DNA of 64,000 bases from CP2-2F sp034432555. Its GTDB lineage: Bacteria > Chloroflexota > Anaerolineae > Aggregatilineales > UBA2796. The notes beneath the pieces were generated by a model. It did not search any database. It was not told where the DNA came from and saw nothing but the letters and a program-made list of their open reading frames with translations. Shown here in pieces: positions 41,180-49,833 of the stretch. Location of the stretch: positions 9,672 to 73,671 of the forward strand of contig DAOUBW010000002.1 in NCBI GenBank assembly GCA_034432555.1, given 5' to 3'. The position numbers were made by a program, and so were the translations under genes. The stretch's first letter is position 1. Every line of letters starts with the position of its first letter.

Positions 41180-42601
41180 ATGAACGGTCATGACTTGCTG
41201 GCGCTCGGCTATCCGTCGGGCAAGGCAATTGGGATTGGTCTTAAAGTGGCGGCTGAGGCTGCCGCACAAGGCATGGCGGAAGCTGCCATCTTGGAAAGGC
41301 TTCAAGCGGTTCTGGCGGAGCCAGAAGCCTACAGCGACGATCCGCTTTACAAAGGGCTTGCCAAAGAGCTGATCCGCGTGCGCGAACAGCCGCACGCCTA
41401 CCAACTGGATACCTACGCGCCCTATCAAATCTGGGGACGCGAGAACATCGAACACGGCGCGTTGCAGCAGATGGAGCGTGCGGTGCGCTTGCCGATCTCG
41501 GTGCGCGGCGCACTGATGCCTGACGCCCATCAGGGTTATGGCTTGCCGATTGGCGGCGTGCTGGCAACCCACAATGCGGTGATTCCCTACGCCGTCGGCG
41601 TGGATATTGCTTGCCGTATGCGCCTGACGATCTTCGACACGCCGCCGCACGTCTTGGAGCAGAAAAAAGAGCGCTTCCGCAAAGCGCTGGAGGAAAATAC
41701 CTGCTTTGGTGCGGGCAACGCGTGGTCAACGCCGCGCCAACACGCCGTGCTGGACGATCCGACGTGGCAAACGCACCCTGTGGCGCGCCGCTTTAAGGAC
41801 ATTGCGTGGAAGCAACTTGGCAGCAGTGGATCGGGCAATCACTTTGTGGAGTTCGGTGCGCTCGTCGTCTCCGAACCCTTTGAGACGCCCAGCGGCAGCG
41901 TGCCTGTCGGCAAGTACCTTGCCTTGCTCAGCCACAGCGGCAGCCGCCGTTTCGGCTACGAGATTGCCAACCACTACACGCAGATCGCCATGAACAGCCA
42001 CAGCGGCTTGCCGAAGGAATTCCAACATCTGGCATGGCTTGATCTAGACTGGTCAGCCGGGGCGGAATATTGGGAGGCAATGCAGTTGGCAGGGCGCTAT
42101 GCCAGCGCGAACCATGCCATCATCCACACGCAGTTGGCAGAGGCACTCCGTTTGCCCGTGCTGGGCGGCGTGGAGAACCATCATAATTTTGCCTGGGTCG
42201 AGTCCGTAGACGGGCAAGACCTAATCGTTCACCGCAAAGGTGCAACACCGGCTGGCGAAGGCGTGCTAGGTGTCATTCCTGGCAGCATGAGCGCAGCGGG
42301 CTATGTGGTGCGCGGACGTGGCGCCGCGGCATCCCTGAACAGTGCTGCACACGGCGCAGGACGCCGCATGAGCCGCGCTGAGGCATTCAAGCGCTTTGAT
42401 TGGAACATCGTCAACCGCAAACTTAAGGATAAGGGCATTGAGGTGCTTTCTGCCGGTTTGGACGAAGTGCCAAACTGCTACAAGGACATTGACACGGTGA
42501 TGGCAGCCCAAGCTGACCTGGTGGAGACGTTGGCAGCCTTCCAGCCAAAGCTGGTGAAGATGGACGGCTCGCCGCGCCAAAGCTATCACCCTGAGGATTA
42601 G
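41180..42601 (+). CDS. rtcB: RNA ligase RtcB
   Basis: RtcB joins 2',3'-cyclic phosphate or 3'-phosphate ends to 5'-OH ends with GTP and manganese, for RNA repair. This 473-residue protein has the family motifs MPDAHQGYGLPIGGVLAT, VGVDIACRM with the metal cysteine, GSSGSGNHFVEFG, HSGSRRFG, VENHHNFAW and the guanylylated histidine region NSAAHGAGRRMSR. Archease is not adjacent. It follows ssb by 65 bp and may share its SOS-type promoter. Confidence 0.95.
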   Translation: MNGHDLLALGYPSGKAIGIGLKVAAEAAAQGMAEAAILERLQAVLAEPEAYSDDPLYKGLAKELIRVREQPHAYQLDTYAPYQIWGRENIEHGALQQMERAVRLPISVRGALMPDAHQGYGLPIGGVLATHNAVIPYAVGVDIACRMRLTIFDTPPHVLEQKKERFRKALEENTCFGAGNAWSTPRQHAVLDDPTWQTHPVARRFKDIAWKQLGSSGSGNHFVEFGALVVSEPFETPSGSVPVGKYLALLSHSGSRRFGYEIANHYTQIAMNSHSGLPKEFQHLAWLDLDWSAGAEYWEAMQLAGRYASANHAIIHTQLAEALRLPVLGGVENHHNFAWVESVDGQDLIVHRKGATPAGEGVLGVIPGSMSAAGYVVRGRGAAASLNSAAHGAGRRMSRAEAFKRFDWNIVNRKLKDKGIEVLSAGLDEVPNCYKDIDTVMAAQADLVETLAAFQPKLVKMDGSPRQSYHPED

Positions 42602-42611
42602 CGCACACCTG

Positions 42612-42644
42612 ATCCCTACGAAAGCGCCTGTCTTTCGTAGGGAT
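42612..42644. terminator. Bidirectional hairpin terminator
   Basis: ATCCCTACGAAAG (42612-42624) pairs perfectly with CTTTCGTAGGGAT (42632-42644) around CGCCTGT. This 13-bp stem lies between the convergent stops of rtcB and the GlcD-type gene. No long T-run follows on either side. Confidence 0.75.
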
Positions 42645-42656
42645 TTGACGGCGCGC

Positions 42657-44048
42657 TCAGTCGGTGAAAATCTTGCCCGGATTCAGAATGCCATTCGGAT
42701 CGAACAAGCCTTTGATCTGGCGCATCAAGTCGTAGGCAGCGCCGTACTGCGCCGCCATAAATTTACGCTTGCCAATGCCAACGCCATGTTCACCCGTGGC
42801 GGTGCCGCCCAGCATAATGGCGCGCCGCACGATCTGGTCGTTGGCTGCTTCCATACGCGCCAGTTCAGCCGCATCGTTTGGCGTGTGAATGACATTGATA
42901 TGCAGGTTGCCATCGCCAGCGTGACCGAACTTGTAGCCGATCAGGCTGTGTTCGCGCAACGCCGTATCGGAATACAGCACAATTTCAGGGTAGCGCGAGA
43001 TCGGCACGGCAATATCAATAATCTTCTGCGCCTTGTTGGGATGCACGCGCACCAAAGACTCGTAGGTGTGGTGGCGCACTTCCCAAAGTTTGTTGCGCGC
43101 TTCTGTGCCGTGCGCTGCCTCAAAGTGTGTGGCGCCGTTCTCGCGGCAAATATCAAGGGCAAGCTGGAGTTGTTCGCCCTCGCCCGCGCCGATAAACTCC
43201 ATGATCACGGTCGGCGCAACGGCAAAAGATGTGCCTTTATCCTGATTAAGCGCCTGCACCGTCTCTTTATCCACAAATTCCAGCGCGGTTGGCTCCAAGC
43301 CGGCGCCGACGATCTCGACCACCGCTTGGATAGCGCTCTCTACGTTGCTGAATGAAGCAAGCACAGCGCTGTATTCGCTTGGGATGGGCGCCAGTTTGAG
43401 GGTGGCGCGTGTGATGATGCCCAGCGTGCCTTCCGAGCCGATGAACAAGTGTAGCAGGCTGTAGCCCGCCGAATTCTTGCGCGCCTGCGTGCCAACTTTC
43501 AGCACTTCGCCATCCGCCTTCACCACCTCAAGGGCAAGCACGTTTTCACGAGTCGCCCCATATTTAATGGTTTTAATGCCCGCGGCATTGGTGGCGATCA
43601 TGCCGCCGATCGTGGCGTTAGCGCCTGGCTCTGGCGTGAAGAACAGCCCATAGCGCGCTAATGCCTTGTTTAGCTCAATGCGCGTCATGCCGGGCTGCAC
43701 ATCCGCTTGGAAATCCTCGGCGCGCACCTCCAAAAGCTGCGCCATGCGCGCAAAATCCAGCATGATGCCGCCGCGCACAGCAATCGAATTGCCCTCTAGG
43801 CTGGTGCCAACGCCCCAGGCTGTCACAGGCAGGCGGTTGGCATTGGCATAGCGCAAGATAGCGCTTACCTCTGTGGTGGTTTCGGGCAGCAAAATGACAT
43901 CCGGTGGGTGTGGTGTGTGAAAGGATTGATCGCGGGCGTGCAGCGCAAGGTCAGCGCTGCGCGTGGAGAGGCGATCTACGCCCAGCAGGTTTTCAAAAAA
44001 GGTGAGATGTTCGGCAGAGAGTGCATTAAAAAGAGCAGATGCGGTCAT
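42657..44048 (-). CDS. FAD-linked oxidase of the GlcD/D-lactate dehydrogenase family
   Basis: This 463-residue flavoenzyme oxidises a 2-hydroxy acid such as glycolate or D-lactate. The PCMH-type FAD domain shows VTAWGVGTSLEGNSIAVRGGIMLD (about 73-96) and GANATIGGMIATNAAGIKTIKYGATRENVL (about 140-169). The C-terminal domain has the metal/substrate segment GHAGDGNLHINVIH and GEHGVGIGKRKF. GlcE and GlcF partners are absent, so a single-subunit D-lactate dehydrogenase is more likely. Confidence 0.9.
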   Translation of the reverse strand: MTASALFNALSAEHLTFFENLLGVDRLSTRSADLALHARDQSFHTPHPPDVILLPETTTEVSAILRYANANRLPVTAWGVGTSLEGNSIAVRGGIMLDFARMAQLLEVRAEDFQADVQPGMTRIELNKALARYGLFFTPEPGANATIGGMIATNAAGIKTIKYGATRENVLALEVVKADGEVLKVGTQARKNSAGYSLLHLFIGSEGTLGIITRATLKLAPIPSEYSAVLASFSNVESAIQAVVEIVGAGLEPTALEFVDKETVQALNQDKGTSFAVAPTVIMEFIGAGEGEQLQLALDICRENGATHFEAAHGTEARNKLWEVRHHTYESLVRVHPNKAQKIIDIAVPISRYPEIVLYSDTALREHSLIGYKFGHAGDGNLHINVIHTPNDAAELARMEAANDQIVRRAIMLGGTATGEHGVGIGKRKFMAAQYGAAYDLMRQIKGLFDPNGILNPGKIFTD

Positions 44049-44081
44049 GAGTCATCATCCTGAGTAAAAATTTGAGGCAGC

Positions 44082-44444
44082 TTAGGCAGTTAATTCTTGC
44101 GCCAAGCGCATCACATCACTGATGGCAATCGGCTTGACGAGGAAATAATCCGCCTTATTGCCGATGCGCTCGCGGTATTGATCGTTGGCGGTGATCACGA
44201 TAATTTTAAGGTGCGCCAAACGCGGCTCGCTCCGAATATAATCAATGGCGCGCACGCCGGGCGCTTCCGGCATTTCAATATCCAACAACAGCAGGTCGGC
44301 GTGGAAATCAGGGGAACGCAGCATGTCCATCAGTGCCGCGCCGTCGCGTGCCTCCAAAACGTGGAAGCCTTGATGTTCCATTGCGGCACGGTAGAGCAAC
44401 TGCAAATCTTTATCATCTTCCGCTACGAGAATAGTGATTGACAT
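44082..44444 (-). CDS. CheY-like response regulator receiver protein
   Basis: This 120-residue single-domain regulator has the acidic pocket EDD (about 9-11), the phospho-acceptor D in LLLLDIEMP (about residue 55), T in VITAND and K in YFLVKPI. There is no output domain, so it works by protein contact. It lies 33 bp upstream of the GlcD-type gene on the same strand. No cognate kinase is adjacent; the nearest is at 55972-56868. Confidence 0.92.
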   Translation of the reverse strand: MSITILVAEDDKDLQLLYRAAMEHQGFHVLEARDGAALMDMLRSPDFHADLLLLDIEMPEAPGVRAIDYIRSEPRLAHLKIIVITANDQYRERIGNKADYFLVKPIAISDVMRLAQELTA

Positions 44445-44568
44445 GGATGCGTTTCCCTAGTACAAACCTGTGTTTTCAGAAGTGTAGCATAATTTTGAGC
44501 GACAAAGTGGCAGACATGGCTAGGAATGCGTTTGAATTCTCCCTAGCCAGTTAGACAGGCTGCCGCCT

Positions 44569-45570
44569 ATGCGCTATAGTATGCCTATGCGAGATAAAAC
44601 GCCTGCCCGCCGCCCGCGCCTGACACGTACCCAGCCACCTGCCGACCCTGCGCCAGCGCCCGAACACAGCGCCCGTTCGCGGCAGGCGGCGCCTGCTCGC
44701 ACCGAAAGCACGCCTAGCTTAACCGTTCGCCGCCGTTCGCGCCGCTTGCGTGGTGCGCTGCTGCGGGCGGCTGTTCCGGCGGCGGTGCCGCGCACAGCAG
44801 GCACACGGATATACGTCAGCACGCGCTGGCTGAGCGCCTTCATTGTGATGGTGCTGCTGGTGGTGTTGTATCTGTTCTTATCCCACGAGGCGTTCTTTGT
44901 GGAGACGATCTACGTCGGCGGCACGCGCTACCTGAGCGGTGGCGAAATTTTCACGCGCACCGGCTTGATTGATCCCGAAAATCCGACGCGCCGCACCCAC
45001 CTTTTTTGGATCAATCCGACTGCCATTGAAGCGCGCCTTGAAGCGGATCCCTCCATTGCCGATGCCACGGTTGAGCTGGGCTGGCCGCCCATGATGGTGC
45101 AGGTCACGGTCACGGAGCGCGAACCCGCCCTGGTCTGGGAACAAGCGAGCCTGCGCGTGTGGGTGGATGCACGTGGGCAGGTGATGCAGCTTCGCCAAGA
45201 TTTGCCCAATTTGCCGCGTGTGGTGGTTGAAAAACCCTCGCGTACCTTGAACATTGGCGCTTGCCCACTGCAAGGCACCGAAGAACTGCTCGGGCCCGGC
45301 AGTTGCATTGACCTTGCTACCGTGATCGGCGTCCAACAGTTTAAGGCGCTCTATCCGAATGTGGATGAATTGGTGTATGATTCGGTGAAAGGGCTGGGCT
45401 ACCGCGATGGGCGTGGCTGGATGCTCTGGTTTGGCGATGGTAAAGACATGCTAACTAAAATTGCCGTGTATAATGAGATCGTGCGGCAAGTTTATGAACG
45501 GCGCGGCAGACGCTTCATCGAGGTGAATGTGGCTGATCCCGATGCGCCGTATTACAGTCTAGCACGCTGA
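44569..45570 (+). CDS. ftsQ: Cell division protein FtsQ/DivIB-like
   Basis: This 333-residue bitopic protein has a basic, proline-rich cytoplasmic tail of about 85 residues, one membrane helix (LSAFIVMVLLVVLYLFL, about 88-104) and a POTRA domain starting FFVETIYVGGTRYLSGGEIF. The later FtsQ domain shows DATVELGWPPMMVQVTVTEREPALVW. It connects early and late divisome proteins. It lies 17 bp before ftsA, as in classical division clusters. Later in-frame ATG codons at 44581 and 44587 are possible starts. Confidence 0.85.
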   Translation: MRYSMPMRDKTPARRPRLTRTQPPADPAPAPEHSARSRQAAPARTESTPSLTVRRRSRRLRGALLRAAVPAAVPRTAGTRIYVSTRWLSAFIVMVLLVVLYLFLSHEAFFVETIYVGGTRYLSGGEIFTRTGLIDPENPTRRTHLFWINPTAIEARLEADPSIADATVELGWPPMMVQVTVTEREPALVWEQASLRVWVDARGQVMQLRQDLPNLPRVVVEKPSRTLNIGACPLQGTEELLGPGSCIDLATVIGVQQFKALYPNVDELVYDSVKGLGYRDGRGWMLWFGDGKDMLTKIAVYNEIVRQVYERRGRRFIEVNVADPDAPYYSLAR

Positions 45571-45587
45571 GGTAGTGTGGCGAAAGT

Positions 45588-46880
45588 ATGGGCGAATTAG
45601 TCGTTGGCATAGACGTTGGAACAACCAAGATTTGTACGCTGGTGGGCGAAGTGCGCGCCGATGATATTCACGTGATCGGGCTGGGCGTCGAACCTTCACG
45701 CGGCATGAAAAAAGGCGTGGTGAACGATGTGAATGAGCTGACCGCCCGTGTTTCGGCTGCCATTCACAAAGCAGAGCGCAGCAGCGGCTATGAGATTGGG
45801 CGTGCCTTTGTCAGCGTGGCAGGCGCGCACATTGATTCGCGCAACTCTCGCGGCGTGGTCGGCATCAGCGGCACACGCGGCGTCCAGATTGCTGACCTTG
45901 AGCGGGCGATGGAATCGGCACGTGCCATTGCGCTGCCGCATAACCGCGAAGTGCTGCACATCATCCCACGCAACTATACACTGGATGGGCAAGATGGCAT
46001 CCGCAGCCCGCTTGGAATGCACGGCTTTCGCCTTGAGGTGGAAGCGCATATCGTGACGGCTGCCAGCAGCAGCTTGCAAAACTTGCAAAAGTGCATCGAA
46101 GGCGCCGGCGTCTACGTAGATCGCTTCATCCTAAATCCGTTAGCGAGCGGTGAGGTTGTACTGACCGATGCTGAGCGCGAGATGGGCGTCTTGGTCATTG
46201 ATATTGGCGGCGGCACGACCGATCTCGCCGTCTTTATTGATGGCACCGTCTGGCACACTGCCGTGATCAGCGTTGGCGGTTGGCACGTTACCAATGATAT
46301 TGCACAGGGCTTGCATTTGCCTTATGAGATCGCTGAGGCGGTCAAGGTTGAATACGGTCACGCCGACACAACCGAGATCGATCCATCTGATGTGTTCATT
46401 GTGCAGCCCTTTGGCGAGGAACACATGAGCCGCGTGCAGCGCGCCGATCTGGCTGCCATTATTCAGCCGCGTGTGGAAGAATTGTTCCAATTGGTGCTGC
46501 GCGAGATTAAGTACAGCGCCTACGACGGCTTGCTCTCGGCGGGCGCAGTGTTGACCGGCGGCAGCGCCCAACTGCCCGGCATGAAAAAGATCGCCGCGGA
46601 CGTGCTGAAAATGCCCGTGCGCGTTGCCAAACCGGAGCGCATCAGCGGTATGGCGGATCAACTGCGGCATCCATCCTACAGCACCAGCGTTGGCTTGCTG
46701 CGGCTTGGCTTGATCATGGAGCGTGAGGACGAACGGCGCGGACGCGCTGCACGCAGTGGCTTCCGTGTGAAGGGTGAGGGCGCCAATGGCAGCAGCGGCA
46801 GCGGCAAACGTAAAACGACCAACTGGGGCAAGTTGTTTGGCGGCGTGATGAAGCGCCTGCTGCCTGAGGACGAAAATTAG
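45588..46880 (+). CDS. ftsA: Cell division protein FtsA
   Basis: FtsA is the actin-like membrane anchor of FtsZ. This 430-residue protein has the phosphate-1 motif GIDVGTTKI (about 7-15), the 1C domain, the phosphate-2 motif VIDIGGGTTDLAVF (about 202-215) and TGGSAQLPG in the adenosine pocket. A C-terminal amphipathic helix NWGKLFGGVMKRLL should bind the membrane. ftsZ does not follow, which is unusual; a TPR membrane protein follows instead. Confidence 0.95.
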   Translation: MGELVVGIDVGTTKICTLVGEVRADDIHVIGLGVEPSRGMKKGVVNDVNELTARVSAAIHKAERSSGYEIGRAFVSVAGAHIDSRNSRGVVGISGTRGVQIADLERAMESARAIALPHNREVLHIIPRNYTLDGQDGIRSPLGMHGFRLEVEAHIVTAASSSLQNLQKCIEGAGVYVDRFILNPLASGEVVLTDAEREMGVLVIDIGGGTTDLAVFIDGTVWHTAVISVGGWHVTNDIAQGLHLPYEIAEAVKVEYGHADTTEIDPSDVFIVQPFGEEHMSRVQRADLAAIIQPRVEELFQLVLREIKYSAYDGLLSAGAVLTGGSAQLPGMKKIAADVLKMPVRVAKPERISGMADQLRHPSYSTSVGLLRLGLIMEREDERRGRAARSGFRVKGEGANGSSGSGKRKTTNWGKLFGGVMKRLLPEDEN

Positions 46881-46891
46881 GTGAGGGACGC

Positions 46892-48169
46892 ATGATTCCG
46901 CGCACACGCCTCATTGTTGTGTTGGCAGCCGCTTGCGTGCTGCTGGGCGCTGCCCTGTTTCTCGTGCCGACACCTGCCACTTTCGCGCAAGAGGATGTTA
47001 CGCCAACGCCGACGCCCATCCCTTCTGATGATGTGCTGAAAGCGGCTGGAGAAGCGCTCAAAGAGGCGCAGCGCGCCACAGACGCCGTCTCGTTCGTGCT
47101 GAACTTCTTCGAAGTTGCCGGCGTGCTGATTGGTTTGCTGCTGGCTGCCGGCACCTTTGCAGGCTTCCGCACCATTGGCGAATATCGCGGTGAGCTGAAA
47201 AAAGCGCGCCAAGAGCTGGAAGAACAGCGCGCCGAGTTCGCCCGCAGCCGCCAAACCGCTGAGCAAACCTTGCGCGATATTGAGCAGCGCATTACGAGCA
47301 GCCTTGCCGATGTGCAGCAGCGCGGCGAATATGCAACACGCGCCGGCGCACTGATGCAGCTTGGCGTGCAGCAGATGGAAGCGCACAACTACCGCGCTGC
47401 GCTGAACACCTTTGAGGAAGCCCGCGCCCTCGATCCAGACAACCGCGCCGTCAATTATTATCTGGGCGAGCTGTACATCCAGCAGCGCGAGCTAGAGCGC
47501 GCTATTGAACTCCTGCGTGCCAGCGGCACGGAATATCCGCCCGCAGAGGCAGCGCTTGGCTTTGCGCTGCGCCTTCAGGCAGAGCGCCACAGCGATCCCA
47601 ACACGCGCAATCGGCTCTACGCCCAGGCAGAGCAGCACTTCCTCAACGCGCTTGAAAACGACCCACAAGCCCGCGATATTAACGGCGCGTCCTTCTATGC
47701 CACGCTTGGCGGCTTGTATCGGCGGCAAGGGCGTGTTGAGGATGCCATCCGCGCTTACGAGGCAGCTACGCACGTCACGCCGCACAGTTCCTATCCCTTC
47801 AACAACCTTGCCATGCTCTACCTGATGCAGGGCAAACTGCGCGAGGCGGATCAGGCGTTCCAGAAATCGGCACGCACAGCAGCGCGTGTCATTGATGGCG
47901 ATCCGTTCGACCATTGGGCGCGCTTCGATATGATCACGGCACAGGTTGCCACCGGCGAGTACGACTCTGCCGCCCGTCAGCTGGACTTGTTGGCAGAAAG
48001 CCTGCCCAGCATTGGCGCGCTGGAATCGCTGCTGAGCGGCTTGGAGGCAGTCCAAAGTTCGGCACGCGGCACAGACCAGAGCGAGCAAGTGATCGCACGC
48101 CTGCAAGAGATCATCACGCAGCAGCGCGCCCACACGGACTCGACGCGCCCTTTGCAGAAGAACGGCTAG
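46892..48169 (+). CDS. Membrane-anchored coiled-coil TPR protein
   Basis: This 425-residue protein has an N-terminal hydrophobic segment (about 6-28), a second one (about 69-91), then a charged coiled coil (about 95-145). Tetratricopeptide repeats follow from about residue 150 (MQLGVQQMEAHNYRAALNTFEEARALDPDN and NNLAMLYLMQGKLREADQAFQKS). It is 11 bp after ftsA, so it may be a division- or envelope-linked scaffold. No specific family was recognised. Confidence 0.72.
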   Translation: MIPRTRLIVVLAAACVLLGAALFLVPTPATFAQEDVTPTPTPIPSDDVLKAAGEALKEAQRATDAVSFVLNFFEVAGVLIGLLLAAGTFAGFRTIGEYRGELKKARQELEEQRAEFARSRQTAEQTLRDIEQRITSSLADVQQRGEYATRAGALMQLGVQQMEAHNYRAALNTFEEARALDPDNRAVNYYLGELYIQQRELERAIELLRASGTEYPPAEAALGFALRLQAERHSDPNTRNRLYAQAEQHFLNALENDPQARDINGASFYATLGGLYRRQGRVEDAIRAYEAATHVTPHSSYPFNNLAMLYLMQGKLREADQAFQKSARTAARVIDGDPFDHWARFDMITAQVATGEYDSAARQLDLLAESLPSIGALESLLSGLEAVQSSARGTDQSEQVIARLQEIITQQRAHTDSTRPLQKNG

Positions 48170-48173
48170 GTGC

Positions 48174-48911
48174 TTAAGACCATTCGTAGAGCAGCGCTGA
48201 GGCAGCGGCAAGGGCGGCTGTTTCAGCGCGCATCACCCGCGCACCCAACGTTACCACGCGGCAGCCGGCAGCGCGTGCCGCCTCTGCCTCTTCGGGTGTG
48301 AAGCCACCTTCCGCGCCAATGAACAACGCCACGCGCGGCAGGGCGTCGCCCCGTGTGGCGCGGTGATCACGCACCGCATCACGCAAGCTGTAGCCACTGG
48401 CTTCTTCCCACGCAAAAATCGCCAAATCAAAGGCTTTCAAGCGCCCAAGCGCCTGTGCCAAAGTGTGAACGGCATCAATCGGCGGCAAAATGCCGCGCCG
48501 CGCCAGCTCTGCTGCCTCAATCACCACGCGCTGCCAGCGGGTGCGCTTGGTCTCGCTGGCGCCTTCGGCGATCACGCGTGCCGTGTGCATCGGCACAAAG
48601 TGGCTAACGCCTAGCTCTGTGCCTTTTTCAAGCGCCCACTCAAAGCGGTCTTTCTTGAGCAAACTGTGAAAGAGCGTTAGGTGCAGGGTGGGTTCGCCGA
48701 GGCAGGGGCGCGGATCGCCCAGCCGTGCGGTGACGGCATCGCGGCGAATATCGGTCAATTCGGCGTCATACTCCATGCCTTCGCCATCAAAAAGCGTAAT
48801 GCGCTCGCCCGTGCGCATCCGCAGCACATTCCGCACCTGATGCGCCAGCGTATCGGGCAAGGTCAAGTATTCACTGTGAAGCTGTTGCGGTGGCAGATAG
48901 AAACGGTGCAT
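48174..48911 (-). CDS. rsmE: 16S rRNA (uracil1498-N3)-methyltransferase RsmE
   Basis: RsmE methylates U1498 of 16S rRNA. This SPOUT-class enzyme, 245 residues from the ATG at 48911, starts MHRFYLPPQQL and has an N-terminal PUA-like domain. The C-terminal knot contains LFIGAEGGFTPEEAEAARAAGCRVVTLGARVMRAETAALAA. An alternative ATG at 48917 overlaps the dprA stop as ATGA. It is cotranscribed with dprA. Confidence 0.95.
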   Translation of the reverse strand: MHRFYLPPQQLHSEYLTLPDTLAHQVRNVLRMRTGERITLFDGEGMEYDAELTDIRRDAVTARLGDPRPCLGEPTLHLTLFHSLLKKDRFEWALEKGTELGVSHFVPMHTARVIAEGASETKRTRWQRVVIEAAELARRGILPPIDAVHTLAQALGRLKAFDLAIFAWEEASGYSLRDAVRDHRATRGDALPRVALFIGAEGGFTPEEAEAARAAGCRVVTLGARVMRAETAALAAASALLYEWS

Positions 48912-48913
48912 AA

Positions 48914-49828
48914 TCATTCCCCAAAAAGTGGCAAAGGCTGAACAGCAGCGGCAGGCGACTCAGGCGGAAAAGGAAGCGTTCGCAGCCAATCGCGCAAGTG
49001 CTGTGGCGTTTCGGGCAGCGGCAGGGCAAATGCGTTCAGCAAGGCGCGGCTGCCTTCACTGTTTGGCAGCGCAAAAACAGGGACGCCTTGTAGGTGTGCG
49101 TAACGTGCCGCGTGTAGTGCGCCGCTGCGCGCCGGTGCTTCAACCACGATCACGGCACGGCACAGCGCGCTGATCAGCCGATTGCGCAGCACCAGCCAAT
49201 CAGGGCGCACCGGCAGATCGGGCGCGTATTCAGAAAGCAGCACGCCAACACGGCAGATTTGGTCGGCAGTGGCGGCGTTCTCAGGCGGATAGACGCGCAA
49301 AATGCCGCCGCCTAAGACTGCGGCGGTGTAGTTTCCTTTCGCCAAGACTGCCTTGTGCGCAGCGGAATCAACGCCGCGTGCCAAACCGCTGATGACTGCC
49401 CAACCTTGCCCCGCGAAATAGGCTGCCCACTCGGACGTGAGGCGCACCGACTCCGCCGAGGGCTGCCGCGTGCCAACCAACGCGATGCTGCACGCCGAAT
49501 TAGGCAGGGCAGCGCCGCGCCAAAAGCAGATCAGCGGACGATCCGCTAGGCGCGTGAAGGGCGGCGGATAATCTGCCTCGTACCACAGCGCAAAATGCAC
49601 GCCTTCGGCACGCCAACGCGCCAGATTGTCTGCCAAGCGCACCTGATCAAGCGCAGCCAGATTCGCCTGCACTTGTGCGCTCACGCCGCGCAGGCGTGCC
49701 ACTTGCTCAGGCGTGGCAGCCAAGGCTGCCGCGGGCGTGCCAAAAACGCTCAGCAAACGGTTAAGCGTCTGCCAGCCGATGCCTTCCGTCAGGGCGAGTG
49801 CCGCCGCCGCTGTACGCTCCGCGATCAC
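48914..49828 (-). CDS. dprA: DNA processing protein DprA
   Basis: DprA binds incoming single-stranded DNA and loads RecA during transformation. This 304-residue protein has an N-terminal helical (SAM-like) part and a Rossmann domain with IALVGTRQPS, WAVISGLARGVDSAAH (about 142-157), TAAVLGGGILRVYPPEN and VVEAPARSG. It is shorter than many DprA proteins at the C-terminus and lacks an obvious winged-helix domain 3. It lies 5 bp after the AAA ATPase gene and overlaps rsmE. Confidence 0.94.
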   Translation of the reverse strand: MIAERTAAAALALTEGIGWQTLNRLLSVFGTPAAALAATPEQVARLRGVSAQVQANLAALDQVRLADNLARWRAEGVHFALWYEADYPPPFTRLADRPLICFWRGAALPNSACSIALVGTRQPSAESVRLTSEWAAYFAGQGWAVISGLARGVDSAAHKAVLAKGNYTAAVLGGGILRVYPPENAATADQICRVGVLLSEYAPDLPVRPDWLVLRNRLISALCRAVIVVEAPARSGALHAARYAHLQGVPVFALPNSEGSRALLNAFALPLPETPQHLRDWLRTLPFPPESPAAAVQPLPLFGE

Positions 49829-49833
49829 GCTGC

